The position numbers and the translations under genes are program-made. Shown in pieces: positions 23,220-38,284 of a stretch of DNA of 64,000 nt. The stretch lies in the NCBI GenBank assembly GCA_021209875.1, contig JAGYVD010000002.1:3038001-3102000 (forward strand). The letters are read 5' to 3'. Under the pieces are notes generated by a model. The model saw nothing but the letters and a program-made list of their open reading frames with translations, made no database searches and was not told where the DNA came from. The stretch's first letter is position 1; each line of letters opens with the position of its first letter. Source of the DNA: Rosellinia necatrix (lineage: Eukaryota; Ascomycota; Sordariomycetes; Xylariales; Xylariaceae).

Positions 23220-23466
23220 TGTTATGGCCCACAGCCATGAGGGCCCTGATTGGCTAGACAGATAAGTGGCCTGGCGGCCCCTGATTAGTTCCTCGGCCAA
23301 GTGGGTATAAGTACAAGGTGGTAAATGCGGCAGGCCAATCATGTAGTGAATAGCTAGTAGTATATACAAGTAGAAATTCGAGCTGGCGGCCTTATATATA
23401 GTTTTTTTTTTTAATATATAAATATAATTAGGCTTTGGTTTAACTGCTGCTATTATAACTATTATA
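23220..23466 (+). mobile_element. Solo LTR, family 1 (copy 2)
   Basis: Begins TGTTATGGCCCACAGCC, runs collinear with the other copies through GGCCTGGCGGCCCCTGATTAG, and ends CTATTATA, the transition-altered form of CTATTACA. The flanking 5-mers do not match clearly. It lies inside the interval bounded by the two direct family-2 repeats, so it may be a nested insertion. Confidence 0.8.
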
Positions 23467-26400
23467 AAACTAAAGTTTATTTTTTATTATTTAAAAAAAG
23501 GTTAAATTCTTGTAATAAATTAAATAAATAAATAATTAATTAATATATTAAAACATTATTATAAAAAAATAATTTAATTTTTTAATAAAAACTAAATAAT
23601 AAATATGTTTTAAAAAAAGTTAAATAAACTAGCTTTATATAATAATATTTAATATAACTATTATAAACTTTAGCGCTAGTTTTTAAAGTTTATAAAGGTT
23701 TTAATATAAAATAATAATATTAATATAGCTAAATATTTTAACTAAAACATAAAAGCTATAATAAAAATAAAAAACAAAAAATAAACTTATTAATATTTTT
23801 ATACTAAAATTATATTATTAATAGTAATAAGTAAAACATATATATTGTTAGTTTTTATAAAACTTTATAAAGATTTTATAAAATAAATTTAAGTTAATAT
23901 TATTTATTTTATTATAAACAATTAATTAAAAATAGTTTTTATAGCAATAATAAATAAAGAAAAACATGTATTTTTTTATAAAACAGTTTTATAAACTTTT
24001 AATATTTTATAAAACTAGTTGAAAACTATTTTAAAAATATATTATAAGTTTAAACATTATTTTTCATTTATAAGCAGTATTTAATATAGCTTAAAACAGA
24101 ATTACTAAGATAATTAATAAGATTAATCTCAACTTTATATATATAACATATTAAATAAATTAATTTAGTTTAAAAAATAAAAAGAATGCCAGCTAATTTA
24201 AATCAAGGCTTAATTAAAACTGATAAAAAATTAAAGTTGTAAAAAACTAAATGGTTGTAAGATCTGTTTAATTAAATAAACCTAATAGCTGCTTAAAAAC
24301 TATTCTAAAACTTAATATAAAAAGTTTAAAGTTGCAATATATAAAAAAGAATTAAAATTAACTTTTAAAACAAGTAAACTTTTTATATTTAGAAGTAAAA
24401 AATTAATAAAAAATAAATTAAAAATAAAATTTAAATATGAGTTTATGTTTTGAAAAATCAAACTTATTAAAAACAGCAACTATTTTTAATATAAATTAAA
24501 TATAAAAAAATTAAAAGAAATAATAAACAATAAGTTGATTTTATTTTATATTAAGTTTGGTTATTAAATTAATGCAGCGAAAATTAATTCAAAAAACTTT
24601 AAACAGAATATATATAATGAATAGCTTAAACATATAAATAACTTTCATATAAACAAGCAATATAATAATATAATAAATTTTATTGTTTACTGCAAATATA
24701 TGCCGCTATATAACAATTAATAATAAAAGGTTTTTGTTTAAAATAAAGCTTTGAAAAAATAAAATATAAAAAAAATCAAAAGCTAGAAAAAGTTTTAATT
24801 ATAATTATTAAAAGTAATTTTTGAGTAAAAAATATTGATTAATTATGAAATAATAATAAAAATAACAGCTATTAAATAAAGGAAAAATAAAACAAAATTA
24901 ATATAAAAATTAAAATTAAACTAGTTTAAAGCTTTTATGTGAAAAAATTAATACTTTATTTATTATACTTAAAAATATTATTATAATAACGATTTTTATA
25001 AAAACAACTTTAGTTAATTAAATAATATATATATTAAGATTATTTTTATAAAAACAATAAAAATAGATAATATAAAAAAAAAAACAGCTTAAAACCACTA
25101 GACTTTTTTAAGCAAAAATATTAACATTTAAGATTATATAATATAAAAAATCCTGTTTAATTTTTTAAAATATATATTAAAAAACCAGTTTTTGTAAATT
25201 ATATTATAATAAATAATAAATTTACATGATTTATTCAAACTTTAGCTGATATAAAAATAAATGTTTATATTTTAATTATTATAATTTTATTAATTAAATA
25301 ATAAAGTGTTTAAAATTTAAAACTATAATAAGTTTTGAACTAGCTATTATTATTAAATATAATAATAATTTTATTTAATAAATAAATTTAGTTTTAAAAT
25401 TAAATATTAAAATATAAAGAAAAACTTGATAAAAGGCGTTTTTAATAATTATTAATATAAAATATAATATAACTATTAAAAAATATTATAATTATAACAG
25501 AAGAACAGATAAATTATAGAAGAACGGTGGAATTAAAGCTGAGCGATTAATATAAACAAGTTAATTTAAGCTTATAATAATAATCTATTTAGTTAAGTTA
25601 TATTATATAAAAATAATTAAAGTAGCCAGCTTATATATATAGCTTAAAAAACATTATATCTTTTCTGCTCTATAATTAATTTATTTAAATAAACCAGGCT
25701 TATATAAGCCTGACCGCTTATTTTAACAGCTATTAATTTAGCTATAAAACTTACTATAGCATTTAATCTGTAATTACCAGCTTTTTATTAAAACTATTTA
25801 TTTTATTATAATATAGCCTTTGAATTTAATTAATTAAAGCTTAATTTATAAAATCTATTTTAATAATTGTTTTATATAGCTTAATATATAAAAATATATA
25901 ACGATTTTTATAATTAATTTAAATAATTATTTTTAAAATTTTATAATTAAAAGCTATTTTTTAAATAAAAGTTATTATTTAAAATAGTTAATAATAATAA
26001 AAAAATATAATCCCTAAAATAATTAGCTAATAAATAATTTTATAAACATAATATAAATATTTTTAAATAAATAAAAGCTTAGCTTTTTTTTTCATTTTTA
26101 AATCGATTAATTAATTTATATATAATTTTTAAAGCGCTGGTATTTTAACATGTGTTAATTTTAAATTAACACCTGTTTTTTAATAATTTTTTAATAATTT
26201 TAAAAATCGGTTTTTTTATAAATAATCTTTTTATTAAATTTATACTACAATAAACAGTTTTATATATAATTAGTTATTTTAATTAATATAAATAATATTA
26301 AAATATTTATTATATTGAGTTTTTAAACTATTGTTTTTTGTTTTATAAGTAATTTTAAACATTATTTTAATGTTTTATATTATAATTAAAAAACTTATTT

Positions 26401-27566
26401 TATTTTAAAATAAATATTTTTATATTATTGCTGCTACTACTGTTATATTTGCTGCTGCTGCTGCTAGTATTACTGCTGCGCTATTTTCTGCGTTATTTAT
26501 TTATTTGTTTATTTTTTTTTTGTTCTTGCTATTATTATAGCTGCTGCTGTTTAAGCTGCTGTAGCTGCTACAAAGCCTATTTTAATTATTATTTTTTTTA
26601 TTATTAATTTTATTTTAAAAAAAACGGCTAAACTAACATTAATTAATATTATTAAAAATTTTTAGCTAATATTTATAATATTAAAAGTTATACTATAAAT
26701 TTAATAGTTTTATATTTAATTTAATTATATATATTTTTATTCAAGTTTTTTATTAATTATATATATTATTTTTATTTTTAGTTTTTTTTAATAAGCTTTG
26801 AAGCTAATTTTTAATAAAAAGCTTTAAAACTGTTTATACTGCTGCTATAGCTTTTAGCTAATAATATAAATTTTTCCCAATAAATAACTAATTAATGCAG
26901 GTTTTTTATTAAGCTTATATTATATTAGTAATAAATATGTTAATAATAATAAAAGTATTTTTAAAAACTTGTTAAAAAAATCGTTTTATACAAAATAAAT
27001 GAACAAAAAGTTTTTATTATGTTTATATTTATTTAATAATATAAAGAAAAGTTAAAAAATACTGTTATTAAATTTAATAATTTAAATAAAAGTATTATTT
27101 TTATATAAATAGTTTTCTTTTTATAAACGTTTTTTTTTCTTAAAATTTTATATAGCTAAAAAATAAACTAGTTTTTTATGACATCTTTTTTTTTAAAATA
27201 ATATAAGCTAAAAAAAAATATTTTAAGAAGCTTTTATTTTTTAATTTAATTCTTTAGTATAATAGCTTATAAAACCTTCAAAACTTTTTAATTTCTTTTA
27301 TTTTTATTAAAGCTGTTATTTATTAATATAAATATGCTTTTATTAACAATAAAATAAAACCAGCTTAAATTTAGCTATAATAATTAAAAATAACAGCATT
27401 AAAAAAATTAAAAATAATAGTTTTAAATCCAGATATGTTTTTTTTGAAAATAATAACGTTAATACTAACGCCAATAATATTTTTGTTTTAACAAATAAAA
27501 AAGTTGTAGCTGCTCTAGCAGGAAAAAAAACCTTTGTTCTAATAAAAATAAATACTAAAAAAGAAT
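23467..27566. other. Degenerate AT-rich interval between two direct family-2 repeats
   Basis: About 4.1 kb without ORFs. If the flanking repeats are LTRs, this is a former gag-pol interior. The plus strand is A-rich up to roughly 25.7 kb and T-rich afterwards. It includes the (GCT)n stretch at 26429-26573. Confidence 0.5.
26429..26573. repeat. Imperfect GCT/ACT triplet arrays
   Basis: Several runs of GCTGCTGCT mixed with ACT, ATT and GTT triplets, unusual in the surrounding TA-rich DNA. The complementary AGC arrays occur on the plus strand at 44747-44760 and 45098-45213, which suggests related sequences in opposite orientation. Confidence 0.65.
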
Positions 27567-27908
27567 TGTGACTGTAGTGTGGAACGGCTTGGCAATTAAG
27601 CCAGGAATCCCTGTTTTAGGGATCTTTTAAGCAGAGGATGCATATATATAAACTGTAGTTCTGATGCTGCATTTATAAATGTTATACGTTTAAAGCAGGA
27701 ACGATTTTCAAAATTGTTTTTATTATATAATTAATATATATAAATATCCATAGCTTATTATATTTAATAAAAGCTTTTTAAAAAATTTAATTATTTATAT
27801 TAAATATTTCTTAAGTTTTAAAATATTTTTAATAATTAATAAATTCTTTTATAAAGCGATTTATATTTTTATTAAAGTTATAAGCCCGGTTTATTATTAA
27901 TCTAGTGT
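27567..27908 (+). repeat. LTR-like family 2, copy B
   Basis: Starts TGTGACTGTAGTGTGGAAC and ends in the segment TTATAAGCCCGGTTTATTAT that is shared with the copies at 50082-50423 and 20640-20920. About 342 bp. The CACGCG-type sites of copy A appear here as transitions. Confidence 0.7.
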
Positions 27909-28799
27909 TTTTTTTACAAGCTATAATTTATTTAATTTTAAAATATAAAATTATTTATTTAAATTTTTATATAATTATTATTTATTTTAATTAAATCTTT
28001 TATATTTTAATTTTAAAGCTTTAAATTTTGCTATAGGTTTTAAAATAAATATTATATTATTTTTATTTTTATAATAATAGTTTTAATTATAATAATTAAA
28101 AAAATGTTTTTTAAAACCTATTTATAATTAAAATTGCTTATATATTTATTTAAAGTATTATATTTACATAAAAATATTTAAACGTTTATTAATTATAATA
28201 ATAAAAGTTTAAAATATAATTTAAATTTGCTTTTTTATAATTAATATAAAATTAGCTGCTACATATTTTAAACAAATAAAAAAAACCTTTAAAAATACAT
28301 ATACAAAAGCTTTATACAAAAATTTTAACCACGGAAATTTTTAATATTTAATATTTTTAAATTTATTATTTAAAATATTATTATAAAGTTTTTAAATATT
28401 TATATAAAATATTTTATTTAGTTTTAAAATAAACTTTATTTTTAATTATATTATATAATTATATATAAATAAATTAACAAAATAATTAATATTATATATA
28501 TAAAATTATTATTAATATAAATATTAAAAATTTAAATTTTATATTTTAAAACTTAATTTTTGTTTTATATAATATAATTTTGCCTGTGTTATTTTTTTTT
28601 ATATTATTATTTAACAAAAATATTAAATAATTATAATAAAACCTTTTAAAAGCAGAGTTAAAATAATAATATAATATAAAAATAAAAATAAATATATTAA
28701 AAGCTGTAATTTAAAAACTTTTAATATAAATAAAATATTTATAATAAAAGTTTTTAATAATAAATATTTATATAACGTTTAATTAAAAACATTAATAAT

Positions 28800-28953
28800 T
28801 TATTATCTATTTCTTAGTTTAACTAATATATAGCTATTTTTAAAAGCTTTCCGGAAGAAAAGCTTTACTAAAGAAAGCTTTTTAAAAAAAAGCTTTTTTA
28901 AAGAAGGCGTCTAACAAAATAGCTTTTTTAAAAAAGTTGTTTATTAAAATAGG
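28800..28953 (+). repeat. AAGCTTTCC-motif repeat, strongly mutated copy
   Basis: A series of hairpin-prone AAGCTTT...AAAGCTT units after TTTAACTAATATATAG. It is the direct counterpart of 39565-39728. GGCGTCTAACAAAATAGC here equals GGCGTCCGACAAGATAGC there, a clear set of C-to-T and G-to-A changes. Confidence 0.75.
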
Positions 28954-28985
28954 TTCATAATTGCTTTTAATATAAATGTATTAAC

Positions 28986-29258
28986 TGTTATGGCCCAAGG
29001 CCATGATGGCGATCTCTGATTGGCCGACTGGCCGACCGGCCAGCCGATCCCTGATTGGCTCCCTGGCTAGGGCAGGTACAGGCATGGAGTGGTAAATGTG
29101 GTAGGCCAGTCATGTAGTGAATGGCCAGTAGTATGTACAAGTAGAAATTCTGGCCGTCGGCCCTGTATGTAGTTTTCTCTTTTCTTCAACCTTAGTTTTT
29201 CTTCCCAATACATAGGTATAGTTGAATCTTTTCAACTGCTGTTATTGCAGCCATTACA
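28986..29258 (+). mobile_element. Solo LTR, family 1 (copy 3), intact with 5-bp target duplication
   Basis: 273 bp, TGTTATGGCCCAAGGCC... to ...GCAGCCATTACA. It is flanked by TTAAC on both sides (28981-28985 and 29259-29263). This is the least mutated copy in the window, keeping many C and G, and it has a local GGCCGACTGGCCGACCGGCC expansion. It includes a CAACCTTAG segment shared with the other copies, and near its end a TCTTTTCAACTGCTGTT stretch. A solo LTR results from recombination between the two LTRs of a full element, which removes the interior. Confidence 0.92.
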
Positions 29259-29263
29259 TTAAC

Positions 29264-32200
29264 GACCTTGTTAATTTATAACAGCTAAAAAAAAAGAATT
29301 AAACCTAAAGAAATTTTTTATGGTTTTTAAAAATGTTTGCAGCTTAATAATAATTATTAATAAAAACTTGTAAATAATAACAATGATTTTAGTTTGCAAG
29401 TTTAAGCTTAATTTATTAATAATAAAACATAAAAAAGTAAAAAATAAAAACATAAAAAAAAAGTTTAATATATTAAATATATAATTTATAACTATTAACA
29501 GCGTCTATAGTTTATAAGTTCAAACTTATTTTATTAATATAAATAAAAAGTAGAAGTAGTAGATTTTTATATTGTTATTAAAAATAAAAAGCCAATATTA
29601 TTATTATAGAGTATCAGTATAAAAGTGTGCGCGATAGCAAAAGTGTTAAAAAAAAGTTAAAAAAAAGTAAAAAAAAAACGATTTTAAAAAAAAACAATAA
29701 AACAAATGTTGTTAAAAAATATTAACATATAAAACAACTAATAAAAGCTTTATTATTAAAAAAAATAGTTTATGAAAATAGTTAACTATTTAAAAGCTAA
29801 CCGGCTTTTTTAAACTTTATGTTTTAATATTTTAAAAAACTAAGCTATATTTAATAATATCTGCTAAATATAACAGCGTTTATTTACTATTTTTAATAGC
29901 GATTTTTTTTAGTTTAAGCTTATATTAATAATAACTTGCTTATATATAATTTTTTTATATAACTAAGATTTTTTAGCCGTACAAGCTTTTTTTGCTAACG
30001 CTTTTATTAATTAAACAGGCGTTATAACTAATATAATGTTTAAAAAAGGTTTTTTTGCTAGTTTTTTAACTAATATAATTATTAAAATCGCTAGTTTTAC
30101 AAACGTTGTTCTAATTATAAAAATTATTAATATTATAAACGTTATTATAATTAATTATATAGCTAGTAATATAAAAATTATTCAAAAACTTTTATGTTTA
30201 GCTTATATAGCTTTATTAATTTTGCAATTAATAATTTCTAACTTTGAAAAAATATTTAGCGCAATATAATAATAATTTTATACTTTTTTTTAATTTTTTA
30301 ATTAAAACGCGTAAAATAAAATTTTAAAAGTAATAATTAAATAGCTTTAATTATTACGTTTAAAAATTTTTTAAGTTTGCGATTAAATAAGCTTTTAATT
30401 TTATTAATTTTATTTATAAAAATAGTCCTATTAAATAAAAAAATTAAATTTATAAAGCCTTTATAATATATTATTAAACTACTTTTAATATAAAAAGCTT
30501 TTTTGCGATAAAAATATAAAATAAGCGCTGCTGCGTTATTTTTTAAGTTTTAAAAATAATTATATAGTTATTTTATAATTTTAGATTAAATATCCGCTGT
30601 TATATTAACAGCAATAGCTAATTTTAATTATTATCAGTTTTTATTTATTAAAATATAATATTATATTAGCTTTTATATATAACGTTATTAAAAATTTATT
30701 TATAAATTTATTTAGTATTAAATAATATTTAATATTATTATAATATAAAGTTTATAATATTAATTAATATTTTATAAAGCTTTAATCGCTAGACTTGTAA
30801 AAGTTAAACTTGTTTTAACGTTAATAAGATAATTTAAAGTTATTTAAATAATGTTTAAATAGTTATACTTTCGGTTTTAATTTAAAACTGTTTAAACATA
30901 GTTTATGTTGCTTAATAATAAATATTAATATTATTTTAGTTAATATTATCGTTTATATTGCTGGCGATTTTTTAATTGCTTGTTAAGTTAATTGTTTTAG
31001 TTAATATAAATAATATTACCGGCGTAGTATTAAAATCACGTTAATATTTCTGTTTATATGCCTATATAATTTAACGCTTAATATTGATTTTTTTATTTTA
31101 AATTTTTATAAATATAACATTATTACTTGCTAAAATATTTATAATATTAACAGCTTTTTAAATAGCTATAGAATTAATAATATAACTAGTTATAACTAAA
31201 TTATAAATAACTATATTAAAAATAACAGCTTTATATTATATATTTTTACCGCCTTAATGTTTTTTTTATTATTATTATCGGCTGCTTTAATAAAAACAGC
31301 AATAATATTTGTAATAAGTTTATATTGCTTAAAAAATAACTGTTTTAAAAAAATATTTACTAAAAGTTTTTAAAACTATTAATTATTTAAGTTTTATTTA
31401 TATTAATAAAAGCTTAATTTAATTAAAAACGTTTTAAAATTATATTTAATATTACTAAACATTTATAAAGCTTTACTATTTTTTATAACAAAAATATTAA
31501 AATATTTTTAATAATATTATAATTATTTTTAGCTTTTATTTTATAACTTTTTAAACTGTTTTTTAATTTTAAAATATAATTTAAATTTAAAAATTAACAA
31601 TCTAATATTATAATAGCTAAATTAAGAATAATATAGTTATTATTAATATTATTTTAAATTAAATATTATTTAAAACATACATTTAATAATTTAAAAAGTT
31701 AATAAGCTTGGAACTAATAAAATATTATTAGTTTAAATTAATTAATTCTTTTAAAATTATGTTTGTTTAATTTTATATTAATTATTTGTTGTTTTAACGT
31801 TTAAATAACTTTTTATTAATAATTAATTTATAATATGCTTGTTAATTATATTTACAAGCAGTGTTTTAACAAAAATCAGGTGTTATAATTATTATTTTAA
31901 CTTTACTGTTATAATAAAAAATAAATTTTAAAACTTTTTTTTAAATAAGCTTATTAATTTAGTTATAGCTTAAATTATTATTAAAAGCAACAATTTTATC
32001 GCGGTTAGCTTTAAAACAGCAGATTATCTCTACAGATGCTATTTTAACCGTAAATAAAATAATATTATATTAAATAATAAACAGTAATAATAAATAATAA
32101 ATAAAAAGTATATTAAACAATATATTAATAAGAAAAAATAATGATAAAAAATATGTTATAAAACATAAAAATAATAATAAAAATACGTTATATATATACT

Positions 32201-35200
32201 ATAAAAAAACTTTATTTAAAAAAGCTAGTACATAAAAGTTTTATATAAAAAAGCTTTACGTGTTTTATTTTATTTAAAAAAAACCAGGGTAAATAAATAA
32301 TTATATACGTTAAATAAAATATATTAAATAAACAGGTGGGTTATATTTAGTTTATTTAGTTTAAATAACCAGGCTAGTTATATTTATTGCGCCGCGCGTA
32401 ATAGTATTTATATATTAATAATTAAAATAATATTTACTTGTTGCTAATTTTTACTTAATATTTTTTTTGTTATTTTTATTACAAGTTTTATTTTTTTAAT
32501 ATATTTAACACGTAGTTTTTTTTTAAAATAACCGGCTTTTTTTTATTAAAAGCTTTTATTAATTTAACAGCGTTTTATAAAACAATATTTTCAAATATTA
32601 TTTATTATATAAAGCTTTATATTTTTTATTAAAGAAAATATTTTAATATTAAATATTTTCTAGCGTTATTAATTTATTAAAATAATATAGTTTTAATTTT
32701 ATAAAATATAAAATTGTTTATATTTTTTTCTATAAATATATATAAAACGTTTTTTTAATAAAAAGTCTAGTTCTAGCAGTATTAAAAATAGATATATTAT
32801 TAAAATGATTTAATATATATATTAATATTTAAACAAGTTTAACTTACATTTTAGCTTATTTTTTTTAATATAATAAAGAGTTTTGTTTATTATTATAACT
32901 ATTTTTATAAAAGCTTTTAAACAGATAATATTTTTATATAAACATAAAAAGTTTTTTTATTTATTTAAAATTAAATTATATTATATTTAATATTATACTT
33001 AATTTTTATATTAGCTGCTGTAAAATAAATCGCTGTTTTAATATTTGTTTAATATAATTAATTATAAAATTAAAATTAATTAATTTATAAAGTATTTTTA
33101 TAATTAATAAAAAACTTTATAGTTTAAAGTTTAATATTATTTTATTTAGACTTTTTTACTGTTATTAATTTAATGTTATTAAAATTATATTATAATACTA
33201 AAATATTGTTTATTTATAACATTTTAAAAATATAATATAATAATAAATAATAAGTTTAATGTTTTAATTTTATTTTTGTTTTAACTATTAGTTTAAAAAT
33301 AATAACTTGTTATTATTTTTAATAATATATTTATTTTAGTTCATAAAGTTTGCCAGAATTTAAATATAAATTTTAAATTTTTATTTAAAATAATTTTTGC
33401 TTATATTTTTATATTATATAATTATAATATAAATATTAAAACTTTTGCTTATTTTTTAGCTTTATATATAGCGTTTTTAAACATTAATAATGTTTTTTAA
33501 AAATTTATAAATAACTAGCATAAAAAGTTATAAATTATATAACTTTTATTTTTAAAGAATATCTGCTGTTAAAACTTTTAATAGTTTAATAATAAAATCT
33601 ATTATAATAATATAATATAGTTATAATAGTTTTATAACAAGTTTTAATTTTTTAATAGTTTTTATTAATTAGTTATATATTTAAAATATTGAAAATTAAT
33701 ATTAAATATATTAAAATATTTATTTTGAAACATTATAAATAATAAAGCTTTATAGTTTATAATATATTTTTAAAAATAAAAATAATAGTTTTTATTATAT
33801 ATTAGCTATAATAGTTATTATTAATAACTAGCTAAAATATATAACTTTATTTTGTTTTAAACGTTTATTATATAAAGCAGATTATTAAAAACTTGATTAA
33901 AAAATAAACTAATAGTTATTTATAATATAAAACTAATTCTTTTTAATAATTATATATTTATTATAATTGTTTTTATATTGTTTAATTATTTTTTAATTAT
34001 TTTTATAAAATAAACATTTTTTTATAACTTTAAAGAATTTTTTTTAAACGTTATTTATTTTAACTTTATAGCTGCAACATAACTAAAGTTTTTAATAATA
34101 TTTTTAAATATTTTTGCTTTTTGTTGTTTTAAATAATAATATTATCGGCGTTATATATAATTAATAATTATAATAGTGCATTTAATATAAAATTAAGTCG
34201 ACCTAATATATAATAAATATTTAATTAAAATTAAAACAAATAAATAAATACTGTTATTAATAGAATATTTAATTTTAAAACATTAATTAATTTTAAGCTT
34301 ATTTATTTTATAATATTTTGTATAGCAAAATAATTTATTAGTATTATTATTAGCAGCATATAAAATTATATTTATACTTATAATTAATAATATATTTAAA
34401 TTAATGCTAATATTTCTTTTTAATAAATTAATAAGTTGTTTTTACTATATAAAGATTTTATTAAAAATAAAATAAGTTTAATATTATTAATAAAAACCTT
34501 TCTGTTATTTTATATAAAGCTTATATAAAAAGTTATTATTTTATATTTTTATATATAAAAAGCGTTAAGTTTAACAAAAAACTATTTTTTATAGTTTTAA
34601 TGCTTAAAATAGCTAGTATTTATAAGCTGATTTTAAATAATTTTAAAGCTTTATATTTTTAAGTTAGTTCATATAAATATAATTTTTGCTGTTTAATATT
34701 ATTAAATAAAAACTATTTTAAAAATAGTTTTTGTTGTTCTTATATTAGCTAAAAGCTTTGTTTTTTTTTTATAATTATAAAGCTTTTATAAATATTAAAA
34801 ATAATCTTGCGTAAAGATTTTATTATTTTAATATATATTTTTAAATTTATAAATATTGCCCATAGTTTTATTTTAATTATTAGTAATTATAAAGGTAAAG
34901 CTGTTTATTAAAGGCTTAATAATTATATTATAAAATATGCTATAAATAACTTTGTTAGTTTTAAGCTAAAGTTAATATTATTAAAAACTTGGTGGATATT
35001 TTTAAGATGTTCATAATATTTATTAACAGCTTTTAAAAGTATTATAATATTGTTAATATATTTTGTTATAAATCGGCTATATAATATAAAAATATTATTT
35101 ATAAATTATTATATATGATTGAAAATATTTTTAAAGTTTATTAATATCAATTTAAATATATAAAAACCTTTTAATAAAACAACTACAATTTTGTTTTTAT

Positions 35201-38200
35201 AGCCTAGCTATATTAGCAGTTAATAAAAAATTTAAAGTAGTTAATTATTAAAATATATTAATATTTTTTGGTTTAGCTATAATAGTTTTTATATTAATAA
35301 TATATAAGTATTAAATATAATAATTTTATTTAACGATTAAAAGTTAATTATTCTGGGTTTTTTTTATTTATATAATATTATATAATAAATATTAAATATT
35401 TATATAATATTAGTTATTTTACAAAGTTAAGTTTTTGTTTTAATATATAAATTGAAACTATTTATTTATAATTTTTAGTTTTTAAGTTTTAATATATATA
35501 GTTTTACTATATGGAAAGTTTAATTTTGCTATTTATTAATTAAATTTAGTAATATTATAATATTTTTATTTATTTTAATAATATTTTTGTTAATTAAGTT
35601 TTATATTTTTTAAAAATGTTTTTCGCTTTATTATAAATATGTTGTTTAAAGTAAAATATATACCCTGTTTTTACGTTTAATATAAAATATTAATTTAAAC
35701 TTTTAAGCTTTTAAAAATAGCTTTTTAAAAGTATTAAATGCTTTTATTAAACTATTTACTAGGTTTAAATAAGCCGCAGGCTTTTTTAAATATTTTAAAA
35801 TTTTATAATATATAAAAATTGTTTATAGATTCTTTTATTGTTATTGTAGCAGCTAATAAACTAGTTTTCTTTTATATAATATAAACATAGTTATAGTTTT
35901 AATAAATTAATATTATATTTATGTATGTTTTTATTATATAATAATGTTTTAATAAGTTTAATTAATAAAAACAGCTTTTAAACTTATAAAAATATTATTA
36001 TTTTTAATATTTTTATAATTATAAGTATAAATATATAGTTTTAATAAAAATTATTATTATTTTACTATAAAAATTAATATATAAAACTAACATTAGAATT
36101 ATTATATAAAATAATATTATAATATTAGCTGTTGTTATAACGTGCTGTTTTATTAGCTGTTTTTTAATGCTAATTTTTATAAGCATAATAATATTGCTAT
36201 AATTTTTAAACGTAATAAACTTTTATAAAAAATTAATAATAGTTTTGTTTATCTTTATAAAGTTTTTGTTGGCGGCAGGTTTAATTTTAATTTATTTATA
36301 ATTAAAGCTTTAATTTAAAAACTTTTATTTTAAATATATTGTTTATTTTTTAGCAATATTTACTTATAATTAAGTTTTTTTGCAAAAATAATAAAACTTT
36401 TAATTTTATTTATTATTATTAGCTGTTTAAACAGTATTTTTTATATATAAAATATAAATTAATTTAATTAGTTTTATACTATAATGATTATAAAGCAAGT
36501 AATATTAAAATATATTGTAGTAATTTTATTTATATTATTAATTATAACTTATAATTAAAAATATATATATATTTTTTAAACGCTGTTTTATATTATATAA
36601 AATACTGTTTAATATTATATATATTATCTTAAATATTTTATTAGCTAAAAAGCTTTTGTTTTGTTTAGCTTAAACTAATTATTTTTAATAATTATAATAA
36701 CAGCTTTTATATAATATATTATTTTTTAATTATATAAATAAAAAATAGTTTTATTTAAAATTATATCTTATAATAACAATACTATATAACGTTAAGCTTT
36801 TTTATTAAATATTTAATAAGTTTATATTAAAAATATTAAATCAGCAGTATTATTCTTTTTAGTTTTTTATTTAAATATTTAATAAAAGTTTTTTTTTTTT
36901 TTTAATTTTTTATTATCATATATCTATATTATAATAAGTTCTGTTTTTATAATTTTAATTAATTATTATTAATAAATAATAATATTTTCTTATTAAAACT
37001 TAAATAATTTTTTTAAAATCTATTATAATTAAATTTAGTTATAAAATATCTGTTTAAATAATTTTTATGTTTAATAATAAATTTTATGCTTTTGTTTATT
37101 ATAATTCTTTTCATGTTTTTATAAATAATATAATATTATATTTTTAATATATAGTTTTTATTTTTAATGTTATTATATAAAAAGTTTTATTATATATTTA
37201 AAATTCTTTATAGTTTTATATATTATTATAGTTTTAAAACGTTTTTAGCTTTTATAAGTTTTTTATAATTTTTATAACTATATTATATTATAAAATTGTT
37301 TTTTATTAATTTTATTTTAATTTAAAAATATTATGTATTAATTTTTATGCTAAAAAATAACAGGTTTAATTATAAAAACCAAAGAATTATAAAAAAAAAA
37401 AAAATTGTTTTTTTTTGTTATAATATAACAACATAGTTTCATATATTCTTTAGTTTTTTTAATATAGTTAAATAATTAGTTTATGCTAGTAAATATTACT
37501 CGCTTTTTATATAATTATTATAAATTTAAATAAAACTAGTTTTATATATAATTATAAAACTATATATTTAAAATAAAACTTAAAGTTTAATAGCTTTTAA
37601 TTATAAATATACCTCATGTTTAAATTATTATTTTTATAATATTAGCTGTTTATTATAAAAATAAATTAATATTTATTTAATAACGTTTATAATATTCTTA
37701 TAATATTTTATTTTAAGCTTGCTTAATATATATTTAAAATTAATGTTTATTATTATTTTAATAAAATCATTTAATATATTTATATATTAAAACTAAATAT
37801 TATTTTAAAATAGCTAAAAAAGTTGTGTTATAATATTTTTGTTTTAATAAAGTTTAAAATATTTTATTTTATTAAAGCTCTAAAAAATAAACATTTTTTT
37901 AATAAGCATTTTTTTTAATTATAATATAGTTGTCTGTTTTAAAAATATTTAATTAAACCAATTTTTTATTTTTAATTTTTATTTAATATAAAAGCTTGTT
38001 GTTTAAAAATAATTTTAGCTGTTTTAAATATATTATTTTTTACATTTTTAATATTGTTGTTATATATAAAAACTTGTATTATTATAGCTATTTTTATTAT
38101 ATAACGTTAGAAGTTTTTATTAAATAATGCTTAAAAAAGCAGATATAAAAAAAATAAAAATAAAAGTAATAATAATAGCAGGTCAGATAATAAAAATAAT

Positions 38201-38284
38201 AAAAATATAAACAAAAAAAAAATCTGTTTTTTTAAGCTTTATAATGCTATGTTTTTTAATGCTTTTAGCATAAAAATAGTGATA
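29264..38284. other. 9-kb T-rich degenerate tract
   Basis: Continuous AT-rich DNA with the plus strand mostly T-rich and no repeat or ORF that I can resolve. Open frames such as 30036-30269 (77 codons, Ile/Asn/Lys-rich) are what AT-rich DNA gives by chance. Probably one or more old retroelement interiors. Confidence 0.6.

Noticed and set aside
23172..23369. 65-codon minus-strand ORF
   Set aside because: Also an antisense reading of a family-1 LTR.
30036..30269. 77-codon Ile/Asn/Lys-rich ORF and similar frames at 29271-29453 and 53162-53428
   Set aside because: Hydrophobic AT-codon ORFs expected by chance in such DNA; no motif or context.
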